A stretch of 25,914 bases of DNA, from positions 1 through 25,914 of IMG/VR virus record IMGVR_UViG_3300017971_000706; one strand, written 5' to 3'. Below, piece after piece: positions 1 through 6,186 of the stretch. The notes beneath the pieces were generated by a model, which was given only the letters and a program-made list of their open reading frames with translations, was not told where the DNA came from and ran no database searches. This stretch comes from a virus. Position 1 is the first letter of the stretch, and the number at the start of each line of letters is the position of its first letter. The position numbers and the translations under genes were made by a program.

Positions 1-293
1 ACTCCTAACCCATCGCATTCCATCGTGCCGTCGAGTACGACACGGTTGTACGTGATGTATTGCCTATGCAAGGGAACGTTGACCGTCACGTCGGCAGCGA
101 TGTAATCCCTTGGCAAATCCGGTACGCTCTCTAATAGCTGGCTGAGGGTGGGGACGCCTACCACCTGATGGTCCTTAAACGCCAACCTACCAGACGAATC
201 TCGAAAGATGCCAACGTCCTCACCCTCGCTACCTAGCGTGAACTGGTCCTCGGTGGTTCCCGCTAAGTTACCCTGTATTGCCGGTAGAGGCAT
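1..293 (-). CDS. Virion/tail-type structural protein, partial (C-terminus beyond left edge)
   Basis: An open frame starts at an ATG at 293 and stays open to the window edge, giving 97 visible residues beginning MPLPAIQGNLAGTTEDQFTL. The stretch 'GIFRDSSGRLAF' and the later 'VPLHRQYITYNRVVLDGTM' resemble beta-rich phage virion proteins, in which a short 'G-I-x-R-x-x-x-G-x-L-x-F' segment precedes a beta-strand repeat ending in an 'L-D-G' turn. That resemblance is from memory and does not assign a role. The ATG lies 3 nt after the stop of the upstream gene and has no clear Shine-Dalgarno, so translation is probably coupled to that gene. The 3' end is missing. It could be a tail, baseplate or capsid-fibre protein. 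Confidence 0.6.
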   Translation of the reverse strand, partial: MPLPAIQGNLAGTTEDQFTLGSEGEDVGIFRDSSGRLAFKDHQVVGVPTLSQLLESVPDLPRDYIAADVTVNVPLHRQYITYNRVVLDGTMECDGLG

Positions 294-296
294 GCA

Positions 297-1109
297 CTAC
301 GCAACCGAGTAGCTGAGCAAGACGGATAGCTGCCCCTGGCTTGGCGTTCCGCCAATCGTCAGGTTAGCCACCACCTGCGTGGATGACCCGTATAGGTAGT
401 ACGTCTCTACGCAGTACACCCCGACTTTTGTCAACTTGGAGTCCTTCGTCTGCATGTGCCGGTCGTCGTCGGTCGCATCGCCGATCTTCAACTCTGGAGA
501 GGTACCGTCGAAGATCTGGCTTACATACACCTTTACCTTTTCCACAATGGCGTTTGCTGGCAGGGCCGCTCCCAAGTTGTTGTTGCCGGTGTTGGTATAG
601 TCCAGAGTCAGACGCTCCGTTCGAGTAACCTTCGCCACTGCTGGTGCTGGACCAACGTCTGCCCACACTCCACCGTCCTCGTCCCAGACGTAGATGTGGT
701 CGCCGTCGTATTCGTCCGTGCCGCCTGTCAAATCATCGGTGACGGTGATTCGCATACCCTCGGTGACGGTGATCTGTACCCACTGAGTTCCGTCATCTCT
801 GTACAGTTCCTTCAGGGCGTACGACCCACCGGCCGTTGTCACGATGAATACTCGTCCCACCGTTCCGGCTGCGGGTGGTGAACCGCCGTTGATCTGTCCG
901 GTGACTCGCAGCGACGAGTGCGTCTCCATGTATTCTTTGGTAACGACGTCGCTGTCCTCTGTGGGGGAGGCAGCTTTCAATCGGGCTAGAGCGTTATCCG
1001 CTTGATTGCGTACCTCAAGGACACCGGAGTTATCCTTAATTCGCGGACCATCTTTTCCGAATTCGACATTGCTGCCAATGCCCTCTTGGTTGTAATTGTG
1101 TGATGCCAT
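297..1109 (-). CDS. Phage structural protein, probable fibre or tail-type
   Basis: A 270-residue protein. Its N-terminal third has 'GVLEVRNQADNALARLKAASP' followed by 'DVVTKEYME', a segment common near the start of phage tail, fibre and virion-surface proteins where a coiled attachment region leads into 'A-V-T-K-x-Y'. The middle and C-terminal parts are Gly/Thr/Asp-rich and strand-forming ('VGRVFIVTTAGGSYALKELY', 'DGDHIYVWDEDGGVWADVG'), as in virion beta domains. No enzyme motif is seen. The start is well supported: GGAGGAAAGACA lies directly before the ATG. It is followed after 3 nt by another virion-type gene. I infer a tail or head-fibre role from sequence style and position downstream of the capsid genes. 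Confidence 0.65.
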   Translation of the reverse strand: MASHNYNQEGIGSNVEFGKDGPRIKDNSGVLEVRNQADNALARLKAASPTEDSDVVTKEYMETHSSLRVTGQINGGSPPAAGTVGRVFIVTTAGGSYALKELYRDDGTQWVQITVTEGMRITVTDDLTGGTDEYDGDHIYVWDEDGGVWADVGPAPAVAKVTRTERLTLDYTNTGNNNLGAALPANAIVEKVKVYVSQIFDGTSPELKIGDATDDDRHMQTKDSKLTKVGVYCVETYYLYGSSTQVVANLTIGGTPSQGQLSVLLSYSVA

Positions 1110-1121
1110 TGTCTTTCCTCC

Positions 1122-1505
1122 TTACGCGGCAACCTTAATGCTGGTTTTTCTATACCGGATTGTTGGGTTTTCGCCTATGCTATTGGTCACTATGACCAGT
1201 CTTATTTCATTTCCCACAATCGCACCAGAAAAAGCTACTCCGTCTATCAGCGGCTTGATGAAATTGTAGGCGTTTTCCAAATCGACATTTGAGCCGTCGT
1301 GGTTGAAAGTGAACCTGCCTGTTATCGCTCGTCCAGCAATGGGAAGCTCGAACGAATAGTCCAGAACCACCTTACGCACCACGGTCTTATCACCCACCAC
1401 TATGTAGTCGGTGTTATTGTCGAGAAGGTCCTGTTGCACCTCCGGGTTAATTGGTTCGTACCTGGCATCGCCTCGGTGAACACTTATTGGATTAGTCAGT
1501 TCCAT
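1122..1505 (-). CDS. Small phage structural protein of unknown role
   Basis: A 127-residue protein that I do not recognise as a named family. It has no signal peptide, membrane span or Cys motif. The sequence alternates hydrophobic and polar residues ('DYIVVGDKTVVRKVVLDYSF', 'GNEIRLVIVTNSIG'), suggesting a mostly beta fold as in many small virion proteins. The ATG at 1505 follows 'GAGTTGGG', a modest ribosome site. Its stop is 12 nt before the next start, with the strong ribosome site of that next gene in the gap. The position between head-completion genes and a fibre-like protein suggests a neck, tail or decoration role, which is inference only. Confidence 0.55.
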   Translation of the reverse strand: MELTNPISVHRGDARYEPINPEVQQDLLDNNTDYIVVGDKTVVRKVVLDYSFELPIAGRAITGRFTFNHDGSNVDLENAYNFIKPLIDGVAFSGAIVGNEIRLVIVTNSIGENPTIRYRKTSIKVAA

Positions 1506-1521
1506 CCCAACTCAAATTATA

Positions 1522-1818
1522 CTAGTTGTTCAGCATCTTTTTCAAATGCCTCATCGAAGCATCGAAGTCGGCGCTCTCGGAATTGCTGAACTCCAGTTTT
1601 AAATCGTCCCATCGGTAATGGGGATCTTCGAAATTAAACTCGAACACTTTCCTGCTCACCCTCTTGGCGCTACGCAATACTAGCTTACGCATACGGCAGA
1701 ACGCAGCAAACCCTAAATCCTTTGTGGACCGTATTGGCACAGAGTCCTTAGGGGGCTCGCGCATGTTGGTGCGCTCGTCCTGTTCCATGTTATCTGCTTG
1801 TTCGTAGTCGTAGTCCAT
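1522..1818 (-). CDS. Small charged hypothetical protein
   Basis: A 98-residue protein starting MDYDYEQADNMEQDERTN. It is acidic at the N-terminus and basic in the middle ('CRMRKLVLRSAKRVSRKVFEF'), with no recognisable domain. The frame is open further upstream to an ATG at 1890, but that would overlap about 65 bp of the neighbouring zinc-ribbon gene. The ATG at 1818 is preferred because AAGGAAGAAAGG lies just upstream and the neighbour's stop is only 5 nt away. Its place in the string of small genes after the capsid gene is consistent with a head-completion or assembly protein. No function is assigned. Confidence 0.55.
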   Translation of the reverse strand: MDYDYEQADNMEQDERTNMREPPKDSVPIRSTKDLGFAAFCRMRKLVLRSAKRVSRKVFEFNFEDPHYRWDDLKLEFSNSESADFDASMRHLKKMLNN

Positions 1819-1823
1819 TAACT

Positions 1824-2114
1824 TTACCTTTCTTCCTTGCGAACGGCCATGCCCTTCTGGATCGTATAGCGGGCACGGCATCGTCCGCATCCGCAGGTCG
1901 TAGTTCGATCTAGGGATGGCTGGGCGTCGTTACCCACTACTTTGGCTGGCGTGTAACCCATTGAGCCACAGGCTGGGCAGCATAGAATGGTAAGTCCTGA
2001 TCTATGCCTAAGGATTTCCCCACGGCGCAGGCGCGTGCTCGATAGCTCGTCTCGATCTGGGAGCACCACGTACTCTCCGGTGTACCACGTTTCGGCTTTG
2101 GCTACGCTGGTCAA
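1824..2114 (-). CDS. Small zinc-ribbon protein
   Basis: A 96-residue protein with two Cys clusters: C45-C46-x-x-C49 in 'LCCPACG' and C74-x-C76-x-x-C79 in 'CGCGRC'. This matches a zinc ribbon with a loop of about 25 residues. The tail is basic ('RARYTIQKGMAVRKEER'). The start is TTG, sharing two bases with the TGA of the gene before it (TTGA), so translational re-initiation is likely. Downstream GTG codons near 2066 are alternative starts but would leave a gap. Zinc ribbons of this size often bind nucleic acid or a protein partner, and which applies here cannot be read from sequence. Confidence 0.55.
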   Translation of the reverse strand: MTSVAKAETWYTGEYVVLPDRDELSSTRLRRGEILRHRSGLTILCCPACGSMGYTPAKVVGNDAQPSLDRTTTCGCGRCRARYTIQKGMAVRKEER

Positions 2115-2539
2115 TTGGCCGATATCTCCCTCTCGATATATCTCAACGTTGCCAGCATGGCTTCGTCTGTTTGGCTTTGCGGATTTTCCTTCACCTCTGT
2201 TCTGAGCCTGTTAATAGTCATGGTCTTTTGGGGCTCGGGAAGTTTGAGGATCTCTTTTGCCATGTGCCTGGAAAACGTTCCGTCCCTCAGCTTCTTGGAT
2301 ATGCTCTCCATCATCTTCACGAAGTAGTCCCTCCTCACTCCTCCCACGTTGATCACGCAGTCGCATACAGAGGGGATGCGGGCTGGCGCTCCTGCAGCCA
2401 GCTCCTCCTTGGTTGCCTGTCTATGTCCGTCTATGCCTGTGCCATTGCAGAGCTTGCAGTCCTTTTTGGCCTTCGACAGATCGACGTCCTTTGCGAGGAC
2501 TAGCCGGTGCCTCGTCTTTTCATTTCCCTCGATCTTCAT
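2111..2539 (-). CDS. Hypothetical protein with DnaJ-like zinc half-site
   Basis: A 142-residue protein. Residues 28-35 read 'CKLCNGTG', the C-x-x-C-x-G-x-G pattern of a DnaJ-type zinc repeat, and C59/C61 in 'VCDC' could complete one metal site. The C-terminal half is helical and charged ('MAKEILKLPEPQKTMTINRL'). There is no J domain, so a chaperone role is not implied. The ATG at 2539 lies inside the end of the upstream gene (20 bp overlap), and its stop overlaps the TTG of the next gene. This is one of a run of small Cys-containing proteins after the capsid gene. Confidence 0.55.
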   Translation of the reverse strand: MKIEGNEKTRHRLVLAKDVDLSKAKKDCKLCNGTGIDGHRQATKEELAAGAPARIPSVCDCVINVGGVRRDYFVKMMESISKKLRDGTFSRHMAKEILKLPEPQKTMTINRLRTEVKENPQSQTDEAMLATLRYIEREISAN

Positions 2540-3089
2540 CTTTCTTTACCTTTGTCTTTTTCTTTGACGACTTCTTCTTCGGTTCCGTCTTACTCTTCGC
2601 CGGTTTCTTATTTGTAGCCTTGGCCTTTGGTTTCTTCTCTTCCTCGGGCGTATTGGTATAGGATGTTCTTATTTTACTAGCGGCACCTTGCCACAAGGTA
2701 AAGAAGCAAGACTCGCAGAAACCCTCTTTGGTATGGTCACATACCGGTTCGTTTTTATCGCAGCGTGGTCCCCGTCCCTGGCTGGCCGTTATAAATGATC
2801 TCTTTAGGGTACTGACATGTACCAGGACGGCAAGCGGCCAGGGGTGATACCTATCGTAGATGGCAAACGGCAGCAGCGTTTCGTCCGTGCAGTCGTCGTC
2901 ATCGTCCATACCCTCCAGCGCTTGCGATAGGGCGTCGGGTCTAATGCGGAGCTCTACCCCGCCATTGATATAAAGCCTTGGCCCGAATACCTCAACCCAC
3001 TGTTCGTCGTCGACGTGGACGACTGCCGGTTCAACGCTTAGGAACGCCGCTTCTATGAGGCGGCGGAAGTGACCGGCAGTGGTGGGCAT
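2520..3089 (-). CDS. Hypothetical protein with Cys/His cluster and lysine-rich tail
   Basis: A 189-residue protein beginning MPTTAGHFRRLIEAAFLSVE. An N-terminal mixed alpha/beta region is followed by a Cys/His cluster (C110, C117, H119, C125, C128 in 'CDKNEPVCDHTKEGFCESC') that could bind one zinc. From about residue 150 to the end the protein is an almost pure Lys/Thr/Pro tail, histone-like in composition. A GTG start at 3122 is possible but overlaps the upstream gene. The ATG at 3089 is 4 nt after that gene's stop and follows 'GAAAGAAG', so it is preferred. The family is not recognised. The tail suggests contact with DNA or an acidic partner, which is inference. Confidence 0.55.
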   Translation of the reverse strand: MPTTAGHFRRLIEAAFLSVEPAVVHVDDEQWVEVFGPRLYINGGVELRIRPDALSQALEGMDDDDDCTDETLLPFAIYDRYHPWPLAVLVHVSTLKRSFITASQGRGPRCDKNEPVCDHTKEGFCESCFFTLWQGAASKIRTSYTNTPEEEKKPKAKATNKKPAKSKTEPKKKSSKKKTKVKKDEDRGK

Positions 3090-3093
3090 TCGA

Positions 3094-3591
3094 TCACTTC
3101 TTTCGTGTCTTGGCTCGCCCACCTGTCTTGGTGGCGGGTTTCTTTTTTGGCTCTGCCTTGACTGGTGAAGTTTGTTTCTTCCTCGGTGTCGGTGTCGGCT
3201 TTGGTATGTCTGCTGTTGTCAGCGTAGCTGTGCGCCTTGGAACTGGCGGATCCAGGTCTAGGTCTTCATCATCGGATACCAATTCTCCGATCAACCCGTT
3301 CTCGGCCTCCTCGACTGAGAGGGCATCGTTCGCACCGCGTTTGCGCCTCGCGTCTATTTTCTCCCTGCGTTCCAGCTCTAGTGCTTCTTCTTTTGTGCAG
3401 ACATCGAACGCCGGCGGAGAGTAGGGTCTGTTTTCGACTTGCCTTACTTCACGGAGTTGCTCTGCGACGTCGGCTGGAACCTTGTACCAACCTCTCCCCT
3501 CGTCGAATCGCCAACCCGGCTGCGAGTAGCGTCTTTTGACGTGCCCCTTTGCCGGGTCGTACGGTTTAAGCCTTACTAGCATCTGTTCCAT
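3094..3591 (-). CDS. Hypothetical phage protein with basic C-terminal tail
   Basis: A 165-residue protein. The N-terminal part ('MLVRLKPYDPAKGHVKRRYS', then 'GWRFDEGRGWYKVP' and 'SPPAFDVCTKEEALELE') looks like a compact conserved phage domain that I recall from head regions but cannot name. From about residue 120 to the end it becomes Lys/Pro/Thr-rich, with 'AEPKKKPATK' matching the 'TEPKKKSSKKK' of the next protein. The ATG at 3591 has an excellent ribosome site (GGAGGCGATC directly before it). It is probably a head-completion or head-tail joining protein, judged by its place two genes after the capsid protein. Confidence 0.55.
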   Translation of the reverse strand: MEQMLVRLKPYDPAKGHVKRRYSQPGWRFDEGRGWYKVPADVAEQLREVRQVENRPYSPPAFDVCTKEEALELERREKIDARRKRGANDALSVEEAENGLIGELVSDDEDLDLDPPVPRRTATLTTADIPKPTPTPRKKQTSPVKAEPKKKPATKTGGRAKTRKK

Positions 3592-3620
3592 GATCGCCTC
3601 CCTTCCAGAGTGCGGTCCGC

Positions 3621-3641
3621 CCCGCTCAATAGCGGAGCGGG
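3621..3641 (-). other. Intercistronic RNA hairpin
   Basis: A perfect 7 bp stem, CCCGCTC and GAGCGGG, with a 7-base loop sits in the 80 bp gap between the small head protein and the next gene. No T tract follows on the minus strand, so it is not a standard intrinsic terminator. An mRNA stability or processing element is possible. Confidence 0.5.
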
Positions 3642-3671
3642 ATTACCTCTAACTCGGCAGCCTTATTGCTG

Positions 3672-3998
3672 CTATATGCTGATGACCAGCACGTTGAACG
3701 TGGTGCTATTCAGCGGGGTGGTGTCGGCTACCTCATCCCAAGTAGCATGTCCACCGTCCAGGACCTTCAATTTCTTGTTGGCGAAGTCCCACGCCGGAAC
3801 GTACTGCCCACAGTCCTGCGGCAGCACCGCGAGAATGGTGGGTGTAACTCCCAGTTCTGCTGCGAGGGCGGCTTCTAACCCAAGCGAGCCACCGAGTGGA
3901 TAGCTGGTGTCGCCCGCGAATGAAATGATGTCCGCTCTCAGCGGTGCGCTCGCCACGTCGCCCGCTCGGTCATTGAGTGTAATTGCTCCTAAAGCCAT
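3672..3998 (-). CDS. Small head protein, probable capsid decoration or stabilisation
   Basis: A 108-residue protein starting MALGAITLNDRAGDVASAPL. It lies directly after the major capsid gene and is flanked on both sides by intercistronic hairpins. That is the usual place for a decoration, cement or head-completion protein. The sequence is neutral and strand-rich, without Cys clusters or enzyme motifs; the end 'NSTTFNVLVISI' is a typical buried beta strand. GAGGAGAAAGACG precedes the ATG, a strong ribosome site expected for an abundant structural protein. The decoration role is inferred from position and expression signals, not from a recognised family. Confidence 0.6.
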   Translation of the reverse strand: MALGAITLNDRAGDVASAPLRADIISFAGDTSYPLGGSLGLEAALAAELGVTPTILAVLPQDCGQYVPAWDFANKKLKVLDGGHATWDEVADTTPLNSTTFNVLVISI

Positions 3999-4024
3999 CG
4001 TCTTTCTCCTCTGTATTCGATATA

Positions 4025-4046
4025 GCGTTGCTCAAGCGAGCAACGC
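4025..4046 (-). other. Intercistronic RNA hairpin downstream of capsid gene
   Basis: A perfect 9 bp stem, GCGTTGCTC and GAGCAACGC, with a 4-base loop lies between the major capsid gene and the next gene. It has no following T tract. It may protect the capsid mRNA 3' end or slow transcription in order to set capsid and decoration ratios. Confidence 0.6.
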
Positions 4047-4078
4047 CATACGAGTTCAATTTCATCTGCCAAGGCTAC

Positions 4079-5017
4079 TTAGATAACCTTGACGTTGTAA
4101 CCCTTCACCACTGCCGTCTCTTCGGCGTACTTCACGTCGAATCGCAATGTGGCCACGATGCGCAGCACGCCAGCCGAGATATCCCTGTCGGATTCGATTT
4201 TGATCTGGCGCCAGATTCCAACGTGGATGTTCTTCGGGTCTGTCAGCAACACGTTGGTGCAGTGGTTGCCTGTACCGATGTTCTCCGGGAACATGGGTAC
4301 GGGTACGACTGGTACTCCTGCGTAGGGTACGGTGCCCGGTTTGATGAGCCAGTCGTCGCCTAGCGATGTCTCGCGCTCTGCGATGCTGTCTCTCCAGTCC
4401 GTCTCCGCGTCGATAGAAGTCAAGAACTTCATCTTGTTGCGATCCCGCAGGTACTCGGAGGGCATGGTTTTGATGATAGCCTTCAGAATGTCCTTGTCCA
4501 ATGGGCTATCAGTTGCGTTGGAAGTGTTGGAGGTGGCTTGCACGAATAGTCCGTCCAACTGCTTGAGGAACAGGTCGGTTGAGGTGGTGTCACCGTTGAT
4601 GATGACTTCCTCCATGTCCCTTGCGATAGCTTCTCCGAGGATGGCCATTATGGTCTGCTTGAGCTGGCCACGCTCGATGCTATCCTCCAGCACCTCGTCA
4701 CTTATACGCACTTCGGCCTTGAACAGCTTGGCGTCCAGCTCGACCTTGGAGAGATCGGGTTTGGTCCGGTCGGCTTCTGGCAGCGCGACCCCTTCGGAGC
4801 CAGCGCGTAGCACGCGGGAGCCAAAACGAATCTTCTCGATCAGCTGTTTTTGTGACCGCATTGGAACGACTGTCGCATGCTGCATGATGACAGATTCCTT
4901 AATAAGCAGTCGGATGAATTTCGCGGCCTGTGCGGGCAGTAAGAGACCGCCGCTGGTCAGGTCCGAAAGGGCCATGTCGGCCTTCTCCAGAATCACGCGA
5001 TTTGACGTGAGACCCAT
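4079..5017 (-). CDS. Major capsid protein, HK97 fold
   Basis: A 312-residue protein of the size of an HK97-fold shell protein that lacks a fused delta/scaffold domain. The N-terminal helix region ('[20 protein letters not shown]') leads into 'VVPMRS', then an E-loop-like segment, then the '[11 protein letters not shown]' and '[17 protein letters not shown]' helices with 'LKQLDGLF'. This series is typical of major capsid proteins beside XkdF-type proteases. The C-terminal part ends in strands ('[24 protein letters not shown]'). GGAGGTTATC directly precedes the ATG. The gene follows the protease and scaffold genes and precedes small head proteins, the standard order. The HK97-fold call rests on sequence style and context. 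Confidence 0.85.
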   Translation of the reverse strand: MGLTSNRVILEKADMALSDLTSGGLLLPAQAAKFIRLLIKESVIMQHATVVPMRSQKQLIEKIRFGSRVLRAGSEGVALPEADRTKPDLSKVELDAKLFKAEVRISDEVLEDSIERGQLKQTIMAILGEAIARDMEEVIINGDTTSTDLFLKQLDGLFVQATSNTSNATDSPLDKDILKAIIKTMPSEYLRDRNKMKFLTSIDAETDWRDSIAERETSLGDDWLIKPGTVPYAGVPVVPVPMFPENIGTGNHCTNVLLTDPKNIHVGIWRQIKIESDRDISAGVLRIVATLRFDVKYAEETAVVKGYNVKVI

Positions 5018-5037
5018 GATAACCTCCTATTGTTTTC

Positions 5038-6135
5038 CTAGTCTTCCCAAAAATGGGGATCGTTTTTGCCAACCGCGCTCCTGTCGAAACGCGCATCGTT
5101 CATATCAGGCGGCCAAGAGATCTCGGCTGGCTCGCTTCTGATCTCTTCCGGCAACTCGGAGTTCGGCATACCCTCAGCCTTCTCCAATTTAACCAACCGG
5201 TCGCCTTGCTTTTTCAACTCTTTTTTGAGCGGGTCTACCTGGTCCTTCAACGTGCTGCCTACTTCTTTCAGCAGTGCGTCTTTGAGGCCGGAGATGAGGT
5301 CCGACTTCAACTCGTCCATGTTGACTGTGGACTTGGTGACTTCCTCACCATCGCCCTCTTCTTTTTTCTCCCCCTCGCTGTCTGCCGCTTCCTCGCCCTC
5401 GGGTTTCCCCTCACCCTCCGCTGGTTTCTTCTCTTCACCTGCTTCTGCGTTCTCGTCTGCTTTGGATTTAGGTGTGGGGTACTTCTCTCCGATGGAGCTT
5501 AACAGGGCTACGATGGAGTTGATCTCCGCTGCTAGATTTTTCGGAAGGGGCGTGGGGGTTTGATCTTCGGTTGTTTTGGCATCTTTGAGAGCGTTGACCA
5601 CGCTCATTAATCGCTCTTGCGCTTCGACCGTTATGCGTTTTACGGCTTCGGCAACAGGCTTGGGCAGCTCGATGGCCTTACTCGTTTCCCCTGGGAACTT
5701 CTCCCCAATGGAGTTGAGGGTATTCGCTATAGCTGCGAACAGGCCGGAGACTTCTTTCGGAAGCGAGTTTGATTTCTCGTCCGCCTCGGGAGCTCCCTCC
5801 ACCTGTTTGATCGCGTTGGTCAGTTTTCCTTCTGCCTCCTTTGCGATCTTCACCACGGCTTGCTTTACCGGTGTGGCGATAGCAGGCAGAGCCTTTTGTG
5901 TCTTGCTTTCGGACGACTCTTCAGTTACCGTCAGTTCTCCGTTCTCGTCCGTTACGACTTCTTGGCCTGTATTTAGGTCCATTTTATTCCTCCTCTTCAC
6001 AACTAGGAAGCGACGTTTATTTGCCGGGTGATCAACTAGGCTGACCTCTTGGACTATCATGTCCACAAGTCGCCTTGGCTTATCGCCTTTTACCTCTTCG
6101 TCGAATAGGCCCATAGTTTTATTGCCCGTCGTCAT
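5038..6135 (-). CDS. Scaffold-like protein carrying the protease end strand
   Basis: A 365-residue, highly charged protein. Residues 21-48 hold 'IVQEVSLVDHPANKRRFLV', the 'E-[IV]-S-L-V-D-x-P-A-N' motif normally found near the end of phage prohead protease domains. The rest looks like a scaffold: a helical tandem duplication (about residues 82-225), an acidic disordered stretch rich in Glu/Gly/Lys (about 226-265), a coiled-coil segment (about 272-320), and the end motif 'ISWPPDMN' (339-346) shared with another protein here. It lies between the protease-ending giant gene and the capsid gene, the expected scaffold place. The reading frame is the same as that of the giant gene, separated by 51 nt with several stops. 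It probably shapes the procapsid and is cleaved by the protease. Confidence 0.75.
   Translation of the reverse strand: MTTGNKTMGLFDEEVKGDKPRRLVDMIVQEVSLVDHPANKRRFLVVKRRNKMDLNTGQEVVTDENGELTVTEESSESKTQKALPAIATPVKQAVVKIAKEAEGKLTNAIKQVEGAPEADEKSNSLPKEVSGLFAAIANTLNSIGEKFPGETSKAIELPKPVAEAVKRITVEAQERLMSVVNALKDAKTTEDQTPTPLPKNLAAEINSIVALLSSIGEKYPTPKSKADENAEAGEEKKPAEGEGKPEGEEAADSEGEKKEEGDGEEVTKSTVNMDELKSDLISGLKDALLKEVGSTLKDQVDPLKKELKKQGDRLVKLEKAEGMPNSELPEEIRSEPAEISWPPDMNDARFDRSAVGKNDPHFWED
5461..5892 (-). repeat. Tandem duplication inside scaffold gene
   Basis: Two units of about 72 codons. Matching landmarks are 'LPAIATPVKQAVVKI' with 'LPKPVAEAVKRI', 'LPKEVS' with 'LPKNLA', and 'NSIGEKFP' with 'SSIGEKYP', offset by 72-74 residues. 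The units have diverged and each probably forms two helices. Confidence 0.7.
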
Positions 6136-6186
6136 CTTCCATCAATTCTGAACTGTAAATTAGGCGGATGTCAAACTCCGCAATTT

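Noticed and set aside
1819-1890. Longer N-terminus of the 98-residue protein from an ATG at 1890
   Set aside because: It would overlap the zinc-ribbon gene, and the ATG at 1818 has a better-placed ribosome site.
4332-6031. Plus-strand frames opposite the capsid and scaffold genes
   Set aside because: These are shadows caused by the codon pattern of the minus-strand genes. They have no ribosome sites and are Ser-rich.
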